Source: JANQPA01 sp964548175
GTDB lineage: Bacteria; Bacteroidota; Bacteroidia; Chitinophagales; Saprospiraceae
Length of the DNA: 64,000 bases
Direction: 5' to 3'
NCBI GenBank assembly: GCA_964548175.1
Contig: CAZJQS010000025.1
Coordinates: 5,581 to 69,580 of the forward strand
Shown here: piece after piece, positions 7,546-15,432 of the stretch
How the letters are laid out: every line of letters begins with the position of its first letter
How positions within the stretch are numbered: position 1 is the first letter of the stretch
Program-made: the position numbers and the translations under genes
Notes under the pieces: model-generated
Told to the model about the DNA's origin: nothing
Databases searched by the model: none
The model's input: only the letters and a program-made list of their open reading frames with translations

Positions 7546-9096
7546 TTAAAATATTACGATCCTTCTAATCGACCTTCCTTTCTGTGACTGTAAGCTCAAC
7601 ATATAAATGCCGGGAGACAGGTTAGCGGTGGAGATCTCGATGGTATTGCTGCCCTGGATGAAATTCAATTGTCCGAGCGTTTGCACGATTTGTCCGCTGG
7701 TATTGAAAAGCGCGGCCTGGGCTTCAAAATTTTCTTTGACTTCCGCCATCAACTGGAATTGTTGGCCCTTAGGCGCTGGATTGGGCATAACGGTAAAACT
7801 TTCGATCTCCGGGATATCCTGAACGGCAGTTGTTTCTCCAATGGTGAAGGTATGGAGAGCCGTAGAAGGCGAACAGGTACTGTATGCGTTGAAGGGCATT
7901 ACCCTCCAGTAATATCTCCTTCCGAAATCCAAAAGATTACCATCCAGATTAAAGGACGTTCCCTGCACAATGTAGCGCTGCGGTTTAATCGAGAAGGTCG
8001 GAACGAGCCCTACTTCGAGAAGATAATGGGTTGCTCCCGCAGGGGCGGTCCACTCCAGCCGGATAGGACTATTGTTCGATACAACAGCCTGATCTTCCGG
8101 AAGCACCAGATCGGGAAGTTCTGTAATTACTTCTGTGGTGGGCGGTGTGGCATTTCTTCGCAGATAATTGCGGTTTTCGCCTTCGAAATAATCAGCCTGC
8201 ATCAGAGCGATCTGCTGAGGAGTAAAGTGATACTCTTCACGATTGCAGTTCAGGAAATACCCCACAAAGTTAGCTTCTTCGGGGTCTACCAGTACTCCCT
8301 TCGGGTCTTTTGCGCCTCCGGTATAATTGCAATTGGAAGCGCCGAAGCCGAAATTATAATCAGGTGGGGTATCGCAGACACGATCGCCGGCCGTTTCGCA
8401 GTTACTGCCGTCCATTAATTCGGTAAACTGGCCACCGGGGGATCTGACCGGAGCCGGATCACCATGTTTGGAAGGATCATAGGGCTCGCTGTCCCAGCCC
8501 AGGAAAGGATGCGCCAAAGAGAAAAAGTGCGCCATTTCGTGAGGCATACCGATCTCATTTTTGCTGACAAAAGATTTATCCAGTACGATCCAGTCAAAGA
8601 AGGCGCGATAATAACCACGGGTAACCCCTACGGTTCCGTCTTCCTGGTTGGCATTGTTGACCAGCCAGATGTTGACCGCATTATTGTCCCGTGCAATTTG
8701 CATGATGCCACTCTCCGCATTGAAGGGCTGATCGTAAATGACGTTATTATTAACGTAGCTGAATTTAGTGTCTTTGAGATAAAAACGAAAGCCGACGGGT
8801 TCGAAGTCTTCGTTAAGCGCGCACAATTGTTCCAGGACCAGCTTTTCGTTGATCCGGCCGCTGCCGTTGGCTTTGGCCACCAGGTGGAAAGTCACCGGTA
8901 TGTAAACAATTTCGTTGGACTTTTGAGCCGTTCTGGGAAAAGCCTGAAGCGTTGCTTTGTTACGGTCGAGTCTTTCCAGCATCAGTTGGATATCTTGCTG
9001 GGTTAAGCCACATTCCTGTGCCATACCTGATTGCAGAAAAAACCAGAACGACAGGAAGAACAAGAGAGTTTTTTGTTGCATAAGATTCATCATCAT
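7546..9096 (-). CDS. Secreted M43-type metalloprotease with T9SS sorting domain
   Basis: The protein begins with a cluster of ATG codons (9096, 9093, 9090) and a signal peptide (LLFFLSFWFFLQSGMAQ). From the 9096 start it has about 516 residues. A zinc-binding HEMAHFFSLAH motif (HExxHxxxxxH, about residues 186-196) and the following Cys-containing region (CETAGDRVCDTPPDY) fit pappalysin-like M43 peptidases. A fibronectin type III-like segment follows (about 335-430). The C-terminus has the type IX secretion sorting pattern: MPNPAPKGQQ, LFNTSGQIVQ, LSPGIYMLSL and a basic end. It should be exported through the outer membrane and act at or beyond the cell surface. An upstream TTG (9123) is also open but less likely to be the start. 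Confidence 0.9.
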   Translation of the reverse strand: MMMNLMQQKTLLFFLSFWFFLQSGMAQECGLTQQDIQLMLERLDRNKATLQAFPRTAQKSNEIVYIPVTFHLVAKANGSGRINEKLVLEQLCALNEDFEPVGFRFYLKDTKFSYVNNNVIYDQPFNAESGIMQIARDNNAVNIWLVNNANQEDGTVGVTRGYYRAFFDWIVLDKSFVSKNEIGMPHEMAHFFSLAHPFLGWDSEPYDPSKHGDPAPVRSPGGQFTELMDGSNCETAGDRVCDTPPDYNFGFGASNCNYTGGAKDPKGVLVDPEEANFVGYFLNCNREEYHFTPQQIALMQADYFEGENRNYLRRNATPPTTEVITELPDLVLPEDQAVVSNNSPIRLEWTAPAGATHYLLEVGLVPTFSIKPQRYIVQGTSFNLDGNLLDFGRRYYWRVMPFNAYSTCSPSTALHTFTIGETTAVQDIPEIESFTVMPNPAPKGQQFQLMAEVKENFEAQAALFNTSGQIVQTLGQLNFIQGSNTIEISTANLSPGIYMLSLQSQKGRSIRRIVIF

Positions 9097-9377
9097 TTTC
9101 TGATCCAATAATTTGGTCAGCAAAAATAAATTTAGTGATTCGTTAAAAAATTCAGGGGGTCAAAACTTTTGGCTGAGATTGGACAAAACTGCTAAAATTA
9201 GCTACATTTACGGTAATTTGTAAGTTGCCAATTTATATTAAGCCGATTCATATTTGGTTCAAGAAACCGCTTGTCTACTTCTTATTAGTATACGCTTAAA
9301 ATGTGAAAGGGTTGTCGAAGACCACAAAAATAATTGTCAATTACATAACCAAATCAATCAAACAATACGACAAAACC

Positions 9378-10310
9378 ATGAGTAAAGTAACTGTTGTTGG
9401 TGCGGGTAATGTTGGCGCAACCTGCGCTAACGTGCTGGCGCACAAAGACCTCGTCAAAGAAGTCGTTTTATTGGATATTCAGGGCGATCTGGCTCGCGGA
9501 AAGGCGCTGGATAGCTGGCAGCAGGCGCCTATCGATTACTACAGCACCAGCCTTGTCGGAACAGAGGATTATGCCTTTACTGCCGATTCCGATATCGTCG
9601 TGATCACTGCCGGGGTTCCCAGAAAGCCGGGCATGAGCCGTGATGACTTGATCTCCACCAATGCAAAGATCGTAAACTCTGTGACCGCTTCCATCATGGA
9701 GCATTCCAAGAACCCAATCATCATAGTGGTGTCCAATCCGCTGGATGTGATGACCTACGCAGCTTACAAAGCTTCCGGACTGGATAAGACCAAAGTATTC
9801 GGCATGGCCGGCATCCTGGATACCGCTCGGTACCGCGCTTTTCTGTCTACTGCGCTCAACGTGTCTCCCAAAGACATACAGGCAGTATTGATGGGTGGCC
9901 ACGGAGACACTATGGTGCCGCTTCCTCGCTATACGACCATTTCCGGAATTCCCGTAACTGAAATGATCGGTGAGGAGGAGTTGAATGCGATCGTCGAAAG
10001 AACAAAAAGCGGTGGAGGGGAATTGGTTAAATTAATGGGAACTTCCGCCTGGTACGCTCCGGGCGCCGCCGCCGCTCAAATGGTGGAGACCATCGTAAAG
10101 GATGAAAACCGCATATTCCCTTGTTGTGCTTTGCTGACAGGTGAATACGGCATGAAAGACATTTTCCTGGGTGTACCGGTCAAACTGGGTAAAAACGGCA
10201 TCGAGTCCGTCATCGAACTTCAACTGGATGAAGATGAAATGGCGTTGCTCCATACTTCTGCCGAACACGTCCGCGCCGTAATGGATGTATTTGAAAAAAT
10301 GGATGTTTAG
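9378..10310 (+). CDS. mdh: Malate dehydrogenase
   Basis: This 310-residue NAD-dependent enzyme interconverts malate and oxaloacetate in the TCA cycle. MSKVTVVGAGNVGATCANVL is the Rossmann dinucleotide site, with Asp in VVLLDIQGD contacting NAD ribose. GVPRKPGMSRDDL holds substrate-binding Arg residues, VVSNPLDVMTY is typical, and the catalytic His is in MGGHGDTMVPL. It belongs to the lactate-dehydrogenase-like MDH type. The frame is open 25 codons further upstream to a GTG at 9303, but the ATG at 9378 starts exactly at the conserved first strand and is chosen. Confidence 0.97.
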   Translation: MSKVTVVGAGNVGATCANVLAHKDLVKEVVLLDIQGDLARGKALDSWQQAPIDYYSTSLVGTEDYAFTADSDIVVITAGVPRKPGMSRDDLISTNAKIVNSVTASIMEHSKNPIIIVVSNPLDVMTYAAYKASGLDKTKVFGMAGILDTARYRAFLSTALNVSPKDIQAVLMGGHGDTMVPLPRYTTISGIPVTEMIGEEELNAIVERTKSGGGELVKLMGTSAWYAPGAAAAQMVETIVKDENRIFPCCALLTGEYGMKDIFLGVPVKLGKNGIESVIELQLDEDEMALLHTSAEHVRAVMDVFEKMDV

Positions 10311-10709
10311 CATACGCTATACTGTTCCCTATCAAGCGCCGGCGAATCCGCCGACAGCAGATTAGCCGGCTGCCTGAAATTTATACCCCGCTCCTCAAAC
10401 CTTTGGATAAATAAAATGTTGTCCTTTTGTTCAAATTCAGACAATGTTAGGTGCAAAGGGATAGTATAGGAACTTGAATTATTTTGAATTCAATAGTATC
10501 TTTCCAAAAATTGTGGATGACCTCAGTTTACCATCTGAAAATTAGGCAGCTTCGATAGGGAGCTGGCGTGGCAAGCGCGAGCTCCATATTAGTAGTGGAT
10601 TAGGTATGAAATAATGCAAATCCGGCTTGATCTCATTTGATTTTTGTCTTACACCCTTGCTACCTTGCAGGGCAAAAGACTCAAACTTAAATATACTAAA
10701 GCGCAGCTC
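10311..10709. other. Intergenic region without a recognised element
   Basis: About 400 bases follow mdh. It contains a GC-rich stretch with repeated GCCGGC/GCCG words near 10337-10371, which might form part of a terminator for mdh, but no clean stem plus T-run was seen. The frame of the next gene is open from a TTG at 10644, inside this region. Confidence 0.4.
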
Positions 10710-11240
10710 ATGCAAGAGTCTAAGGTTGAAACGGATATCATTGAAAGCATGATCACCAATACCGGTGAGACGCTCAATGATATGAGTTACAAGCATCCCA
10801 TTCTGCTGGTTTTCCTCCGGCATTTCGGTTGCACCTTTTGTCGGGAAGCTTTATCCGATATTGCTAAAAGACGAACCGATATCGAAAAAATGGGTATCCG
10901 TCTAGTTTTTGTCCATATGACCAACAATGAAATTGCCGAGCGCTATTTTAATCGCTACAATTTGGAGGGCGCGGTCCATATCAGCGATCCGGAATGTACC
11001 TATTATAAAGCTTTTGGCTTGCTCAAAGGCACCTTTACTCAACTTTTCGGCCTCCAGTCCTGGATCAGAGGCTTTCAGGCAGGTGTGCTGGACGGTCAAG
11101 GCGTGGGCCCACAACTTGGCGACGGCTTCCAGATGCCGGGCGTCTTCGTGATCAGCGATGGAGAGATCAAAGAAAGCTTCATCCACAAACTGGCCTCCGA
11201 CCGCCCCGATTACCTGAAGCTGGTCGAATGCTGCGCATAA
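10710..11240 (+). CDS. Peroxiredoxin-like / AhpC-TSA-type thioredoxin-fold protein
   Basis: The protein has 176 residues from the ATG at 10710 (a TTG at 10644 and an ATG at 10752 are alternatives). The thioredoxin-fold core is LLVFLRHFGCTFCREALSDI, with a CxxC redox pair in the place of the peroxidatic cysteine. GVFVISDGEIKESFIH near the C-terminus is the usual cis-Pro/beta-strand region. It resembles the AhpC-TSA_2 / SelL-like redox group, whose exact substrates are not settled. It stands alone and is followed by a clear terminator. Confidence 0.75.
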   Translation: MQESKVETDIIESMITNTGETLNDMSYKHPILLVFLRHFGCTFCREALSDIAKRRTDIEKMGIRLVFVHMTNNEIAERYFNRYNLEGAVHISDPECTYYKAFGLLKGTFTQLFGLQSWIRGFQAGVLDGQGVGPQLGDGFQMPGVFVISDGEIKESFIHKLASDRPDYLKLVECCA

Positions 11241-11334
11241 CCTGCATGCTTAGAAAAAAAATATTTTTAGCTGCGGAATCCAGCAGATTTTTCTTGAACA
11301 GTCTTCTGGACATTGTCCAAAAAAAATAATAAAT

Positions 11335-11367
11335 ACGGTAGTTTACAGAACTACCGTTTCTTTTTTC
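11335..11367 (+). terminator. Rho-independent terminator
   Basis: ACGGTAGTT (11335-11343) pairs perfectly with AACTACCGT (11349-11357) around a 5-base loop, followed by TTCTTTTTTC. It lies about 95 bases after the redox protein gene and before the VWA gene. Confidence 0.85.
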
Positions 11368-11400
11368 TCGTTTTCTTTCAAAAGAAAAGCATTTTTATTT

Positions 11401-12501
11401 ATGATAGGATGGCGTTTTACAGATTATGTGCCCGGAAAAAATGAGAAGTCGACTTTTGAACAGCTCCTGCAGCTTTTTCAGGAGTTGCTGATGCATACCT
11501 CCGGTGATGTCAGTGAAGCACTGGCCTGGCTGACCGAATTGGACAAAGAGTATGGCCTGACAAATGAGGAATACGGTATGGCCGATTTTATACAGGACCT
11601 CATCGATAAAGGCTACATCCAACAACAGGATGCCGCCAACCCAAATTTTGTTCCTTCTGCTAAAATGGAGATCGCCCTTCGTCAGAAGGCGCTGGAAGAT
11701 ATTTTCGGGCAACTGAAAAAATCCAAGCGCGGCAATCACGATACCAAATTCGGTGGGAGAGGGGATGAACGCACCGCCGACCGCCGGCCTTACGAATTCG
11801 GAGATACCCTCGACAATCTGGCCGTCTCCGAATCTTTGCGCAATGCCCAGATCAACCACGGCATCGATGATTTTCAGCTGACACAGGAGGACCTGGAGGT
11901 GCATGAGACGCTCTACCAAAGCCAGATGAGCACCGTGCTGATGATCGACATCTCACATTCCATGATCCTTTATGGGGAGGATCGCATCACTCCGGCCAAG
12001 CGAGTTGCTATGGCACTATCAGAATTCATCACTACCCGTTTTCCCAAAGACACCCTCGACGTGATCGTCTTTGGTAACGACTCCTGGCAGATAGAGATCA
12101 AAGACTTGCCTTACCTGCAGGTAGGGCCTTATCATACAAATACCGTAGCCGGTCTCGAACTGGCGATGGACTTGCTCCGCCGGCGCCGGAATCCCAACAA
12201 GCAGATCTTCATGATCACGGATGGTAAGCCGACTTGCATCAAGAAGGGGAAGAAATACTATAAGAACAGCTTCGGCTTAGACCGCAAGATCGTCAATCGT
12301 ACCCTCAACCTGGCTACGCGCTGCCGTAAACTGGATATTCCCATCACCACCTTCATGATCGCCCGTGATCCTTACCTGGTGAGTTTCGTGGAGCAGTTTA
12401 CTAAGGCTAATAACGGCAAGGCTTTCTACAGTAGCCTGCAGGGCCTTGGTGAATTTATCTTCCGGGATTATAAAAATAATAAACACAGAAGGCATAGGTA
12501 G
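11401..12501 (+). CDS. VWA-domain protein (CoxE / Mg-chelatase D-like)
   Basis: The protein has 366 residues. The N-terminal half is helical and charged. The C-terminal half is a von Willebrand factor A domain with a complete MIDAS motif, DISHS (Asp183, Ser185, Ser187), a Thr in the HTNTVAGLELA segment and the Asp of FMITDGKPT. No signal peptide or membrane segment is seen, so it is probably cytoplasmic. Such VWA proteins usually act with MoxR/ChlI-type AAA ATPases to remodel or activate partner complexes. No such ATPase is adjacent, so the partner is unknown. Confidence 0.85.
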   Translation: MIGWRFTDYVPGKNEKSTFEQLLQLFQELLMHTSGDVSEALAWLTELDKEYGLTNEEYGMADFIQDLIDKGYIQQQDAANPNFVPSAKMEIALRQKALEDIFGQLKKSKRGNHDTKFGGRGDERTADRRPYEFGDTLDNLAVSESLRNAQINHGIDDFQLTQEDLEVHETLYQSQMSTVLMIDISHSMILYGEDRITPAKRVAMALSEFITTRFPKDTLDVIVFGNDSWQIEIKDLPYLQVGPYHTNTVAGLELAMDLLRRRRNPNKQIFMITDGKPTCIKKGKKYYKNSFGLDRKIVNRTLNLATRCRKLDIPITTFMIARDPYLVSFVEQFTKANNGKAFYSSLQGLGEFIFRDYKNNKHRRHR

Positions 12502-12515
12502 ATTAGCTCATTTTC

Positions 12516-12607
12516 ACCGCAAAGACGCAAAGAGCCGCTAAGCCTTCGCGCCCTTCTCGTCTTTGCGGTAAAAAAAGCTGCGCCCTTAGCTCCTTTGCGG
12601 TAAAAAA
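12516..12607. repeat. Dispersed hairpin repeat, ACCGCAAAG family
   Basis: ACCGCAAAGACG near 12517 pairs with CGTCTTTGCGGT near 12557-12568, and a further CTTTGCGGTAAAAAAA copy follows at about 12592-12607. The same sequence family occurs at 14394-14470. It probably acts as, or contains, a terminator after the VWA gene. Confidence 0.65.
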
Positions 12608-12727
12608 AATAGCTCGAGCCTTCATAGTTTTGAGAATGCTTCACTCATAATGTACAAGAGTTGCTGATCAAACCGTTCATACTTTTTTCTTTTTTTCTGC
12701 GTTAACAAGGAAAAAGAAAAACCATAC

Positions 12728-13636
12728 ATGAACAGATCCCTAATTGGACTTATTCTCTTATTGTTTATTTGTGTCTCCACCGGTAAAGCACAGCAAGCAA
12801 GCGCCTTGTCCCAAACCGACCGCGACAGCATCTGGCAGATCGAAGATACCCTGGCCGTTTTATCCTACACCTTTCTCAATGACTCCTTACCACAAAATCG
12901 CTTCGGCGCAGTCCGGAAGTTTATCCCTACGTTGGTAAGGGCCTTAAAAACCGAGAACTCATTCCACTATAAGTTTGAACGACTCCCCAACGTTTCCATT
13001 CAATATCCACAAGACAGCAGCTTCCGCGTCTTCACCTGGCAGTTGTACGTCGACGTCAACGAATACCGCTACTATGGCGCCATTCAGATGAATCAGCCCG
13101 AGCTGAAGCTGTTCCCCCTCCGCGACCGTTCCTTCGAGCTGCAAGGCAACCTGGAGCAACTAAACCTGGAGCCATCGAATTGGTACGGCGCAGTCTATTA
13201 CAATCTAAAAAAAGTAAACACCACCCAAGGCGACTACTATCTCCTCTTTGGCTTCGACCGCAACGAGCTGTTCCGAGCCCGCAAGCTGATCGAGGTGCTT
13301 TATTTTGATGAAAGAGGTGATGCCGTTTTTGGCGCTCCCATCATCCCCGGACCGAGAGGCGAAGTGAAAAAAAGGCTCATCCTCGAATATTCCGCCGAAG
13401 CTCCCATCCGCCTGAATTACGACCAGGCCCTCGGCATCATCATCTACGACCACCTGACCACCATCGCCGGCAAGTACGACGAAGGCCCCGTGAATGTGGG
13501 CGATGGCTCTTACGAAGGCTTTAAGATCACCAAAGAAGGACTGGAATACATTCCCAAGGTATTCGACTTTGTAAGTGAAGAGCCGCCACGGCCGTTCCCG
13601 GTGTTGGATTCTGATAAGAAGAAAGGGAAAAACTAA
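12728..13636 (+). CDS. Secreted protein of unknown function
   Basis: The protein has 302 residues and a clear signal peptide (NRSLIGLILLLFICVSTGKAQ) for export to the periplasm or beyond. The mature part alternates short beta-like stretches with charged loops (VFTWQLYVDVNEYRYYGAIQ, WYGAVYYNLKKVNTTQGDYY, YYLLFGFDRNELFRARKLIE). I recognise no named family, though its style is that of Bacteroidota-specific periplasmic proteins. It has no sorting domain, no lipobox and no predicted catalytic motif. Confidence 0.8.
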   Translation: MNRSLIGLILLLFICVSTGKAQQASALSQTDRDSIWQIEDTLAVLSYTFLNDSLPQNRFGAVRKFIPTLVRALKTENSFHYKFERLPNVSIQYPQDSSFRVFTWQLYVDVNEYRYYGAIQMNQPELKLFPLRDRSFELQGNLEQLNLEPSNWYGAVYYNLKKVNTTQGDYYLLFGFDRNELFRARKLIEVLYFDERGDAVFGAPIIPGPRGEVKKRLILEYSAEAPIRLNYDQALGIIIYDHLTTIAGKYDEGPVNVGDGSYEGFKITKEGLEYIPKVFDFVSEEPPRPFPVLDSDKKKGKN

Positions 13637-13682
13637 CGACTGCCCCATCCAGAGGGTGGTCTTTTCTGATGCCAGTCAAACT

Positions 13683-14354
13683 TTAATCGGTATTTATTAA
13701 CTCATACACCTCCTCCTTTACTTCCTCCAGCACCGACCGCACCACCTTATGCGGCCCTTCAAATCGTTTTTCCACTACGGATAGTTTGTTTTTTGTGATG
13801 ATGTCTTTATGCTCTTGGAGCCGCTCGTCGGTCAGGTAGATGTCTTTGGCGCCGTAGGTAAAAAAGAGGATCTTGTCGGAGAAATAATCTTTGTAAGGCA
13901 GGTAGTCCAGGTCCTCCGGCAGTAGGCCCGCCCAGAGGATGAGGGCATGGAAGTCGGGAAAGTGGCGCATGATCCAGCGCACCTGGGTGGCGCAGCCCTG
14001 GGAGAAGCCGAATAAAATGACTTTGACGTCCGGAGTGCATTGGTTTTTGTACTTGTCGTAAAGGCCCTGGATCATCTCTGCATAATCGGCGATTTCATCC
14101 AGGCGGTCTTCTTTGGTCATCCAGGAGGCGGCGACCTCGCCGCTGACGCCGCCCCAGTAGAAGCGGGAGAGGCCCTCGGGGGCCAGGATGAGGGTGTCGT
14201 CGCTTTGGAGTATGTCAAATTTTCGGATGAAGTTTTTGGCCAGCTGACCGTAGCCGTGGCAGACGATCCAGAAATACCGGGTGTGTTCGTTGGCCTCGCC
14301 GATGGTGTAGCAGCGGGCTGTTTTTTGGACTTTGAACGTATGTTTTTTAAACAT
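13683..14354 (-). CDS. Alpha/beta-hydrolase, phospholipase/carboxylesterase family
   Basis: The protein has 223 residues. VCHGYGQLAKNF near residue 31 is the oxyanion-hole loop. The nucleophile elbow is GFSQG (Ser118). The acid is probably the Asp of TYGAKDIYLTDE and the base the His of FEGPHKV, giving a complete triad in the usual order. Sequence and size fit the PF02230 group of small esterases/lysophospholipases. There is no signal peptide, so it should be cytoplasmic. Its substrate cannot be told. It is convergent with the secreted protein before it. Confidence 0.85.
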   Translation of the reverse strand: MFKKHTFKVQKTARCYTIGEANEHTRYFWIVCHGYGQLAKNFIRKFDILQSDDTLILAPEGLSRFYWGGVSGEVAASWMTKEDRLDEIADYAEMIQGLYDKYKNQCTPDVKVILFGFSQGCATQVRWIMRHFPDFHALILWAGLLPEDLDYLPYKDYFSDKILFFTYGAKDIYLTDERLQEHKDIITKNKLSVVEKRFEGPHKVVRSVLEEVKEEVYELINTD

Positions 14355-14393
14355 GGTTAAATTAGTAATGATAATTCACTTCTAGAGTGTTTG

Positions 14394-14470
14394 TTTTTTT
14401 ACCGCAAAGGCGCTAAGGGCGCTAAGGGCGCAGCTTTTTTTTACCGCAAAGGCGCTAAGGGCGCTAAGGC
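14394..14470. repeat. Two tandem copies of the ACCGCAAAGGCGCTAAGG repeat
   Basis: Copies start at 14394 and 14435, each a T-run followed by ACCGCAAAGGCGCTAAGGGC and extra GCTAAGGGC units. The family also occurs at 12516-12607. It sits between two minus-strand genes and contains no gene. Confidence 0.75.
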
Positions 14471-14509
14471 TTCGTTTCTCTTACCATCAACTAATAACCG
14501 ATAACCACC

Positions 14510-15127
14510 TCAATGCATCCGATCGCCTCTCAGCACCAGCTCCTTCATAATCTCCGCCTCTCTTTCGAGATATTCCTTCCAGCGCTGGTTAGCTTTTTCC
14601 CCGCCGAAGTATTTTCGGGCCAGTTCGATGAATAAAACGTAATGTCCGGCTTCGGAGACCATAAACTTATGGTAGAATTCCTTTAGCTCATCGTCGTTGA
14701 TGTGTAGGGAGAGCAGTCGGAAACGCTCGCAGCTGCGGGCTTCGATCAGGGCACAGACCAGCAGTTTTTCCAGCAGTCGTTCGTCGCGGCTGCCGCCTTT
14801 TTTCTGGAATTCGAGCAGCTTGTTGACGTATTCGTCTTTGCGTTGGCGACCCAGTTCGAGTCCTCTTTTGTCCAGTTCTTTGAGCACCATACGGAAATGC
14901 CCCCATTCCTCCGTCACGATAGGCGCCAGTTGGTGAACCATTTCTTTTCTTTCGGGGTATTGTTGGATAAGGGAAATGCAGGAGGTCGCAGCTTTCTGTT
15001 CGCAATAGGCATGGTCGGTCAGGATCTCCTCCAGGTCCATCTCCGCCAGGTTGACCCAGCGGGGGTCGGTGGGGAGTTTTAAGCCCAGCATGCGCACGCT
15101 TTGGAGTTCGTTTTCGTTGGTGGTCAT
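14510..15127 (-). CDS. miaE: tRNA 2-methylthio-N6-isopentenyladenosine(37) hydroxylase
   Basis: This 205-residue protein matches MiaE, a di-iron monooxygenase that hydroxylates the isopentenyl group of ms2i6A at position 37 of tRNAs reading UNN codons. The ferritin-like four-helix bundle shows iron-ligand motifs DHAYCEQKAA, EEWGHFRMVL, EARSCERFRLL and EAGHYVLFIELA. The N-terminal LGLKLPTDPRW is also typical. The first ATG is followed by a possible alternative at Met13 (MLGLKLPTD). A 7-base tandem repeat lies immediately upstream of the start. Confidence 0.93.
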   Translation of the reverse strand: MTTNENELQSVRMLGLKLPTDPRWVNLAEMDLEEILTDHAYCEQKAATSCISLIQQYPERKEMVHQLAPIVTEEWGHFRMVLKELDKRGLELGRQRKDEYVNKLLEFQKKGGSRDERLLEKLLVCALIEARSCERFRLLSLHINDDELKEFYHKFMVSEAGHYVLFIELARKYFGGEKANQRWKEYLEREAEIMKELVLRGDRMH

Positions 15128-15130
15128 GGT

Positions 15131-15158
15131 TGTTGGTTGTTGGTTGTTGGTTGTTGGT
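15131..15158. repeat. Four tandem copies of a 7-base repeat upstream of miaE
   Basis: TGTTGGT is repeated four times without interruption, ending three bases before the miaE start codon on the minus strand. The rest of 15159-15432 is AT-rich and holds no gene beyond a 12-codon ATG frame near 15291. Promoters for the two divergent genes must lie there. Confidence 0.85.
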
Positions 15159-15432
15159 TTTGGGGTTGGTGCAAAGATAGGGAATGTTGCTGGTTATCGG
15201 TTAATAGTCGATCATTAAAGGTTATGGGGGTATCTCCTGCTGTTCGCCCCCTTTGATTAACTCAAAACTCAAGCCTATAAAATGCAAAAAAAATCTAATA
15301 AAAGTAATTTATTATTGTAATATTTGTATTTTGCACTTATTATCAAGAGATTAGCGAGAAAACCACTTATTTTCCCCATATTCAGCTATAGAATAAACAC
15401 AATAATTATTTTTAGCTTGAGAGTAGGTATCT

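Noticed and set aside
15128..15432. Search for a double-glycine leader peptide upstream of the exporter
   Set aside because: Only a 12-codon frame (MQKKSNKSNLLL) exists, without a GG site.
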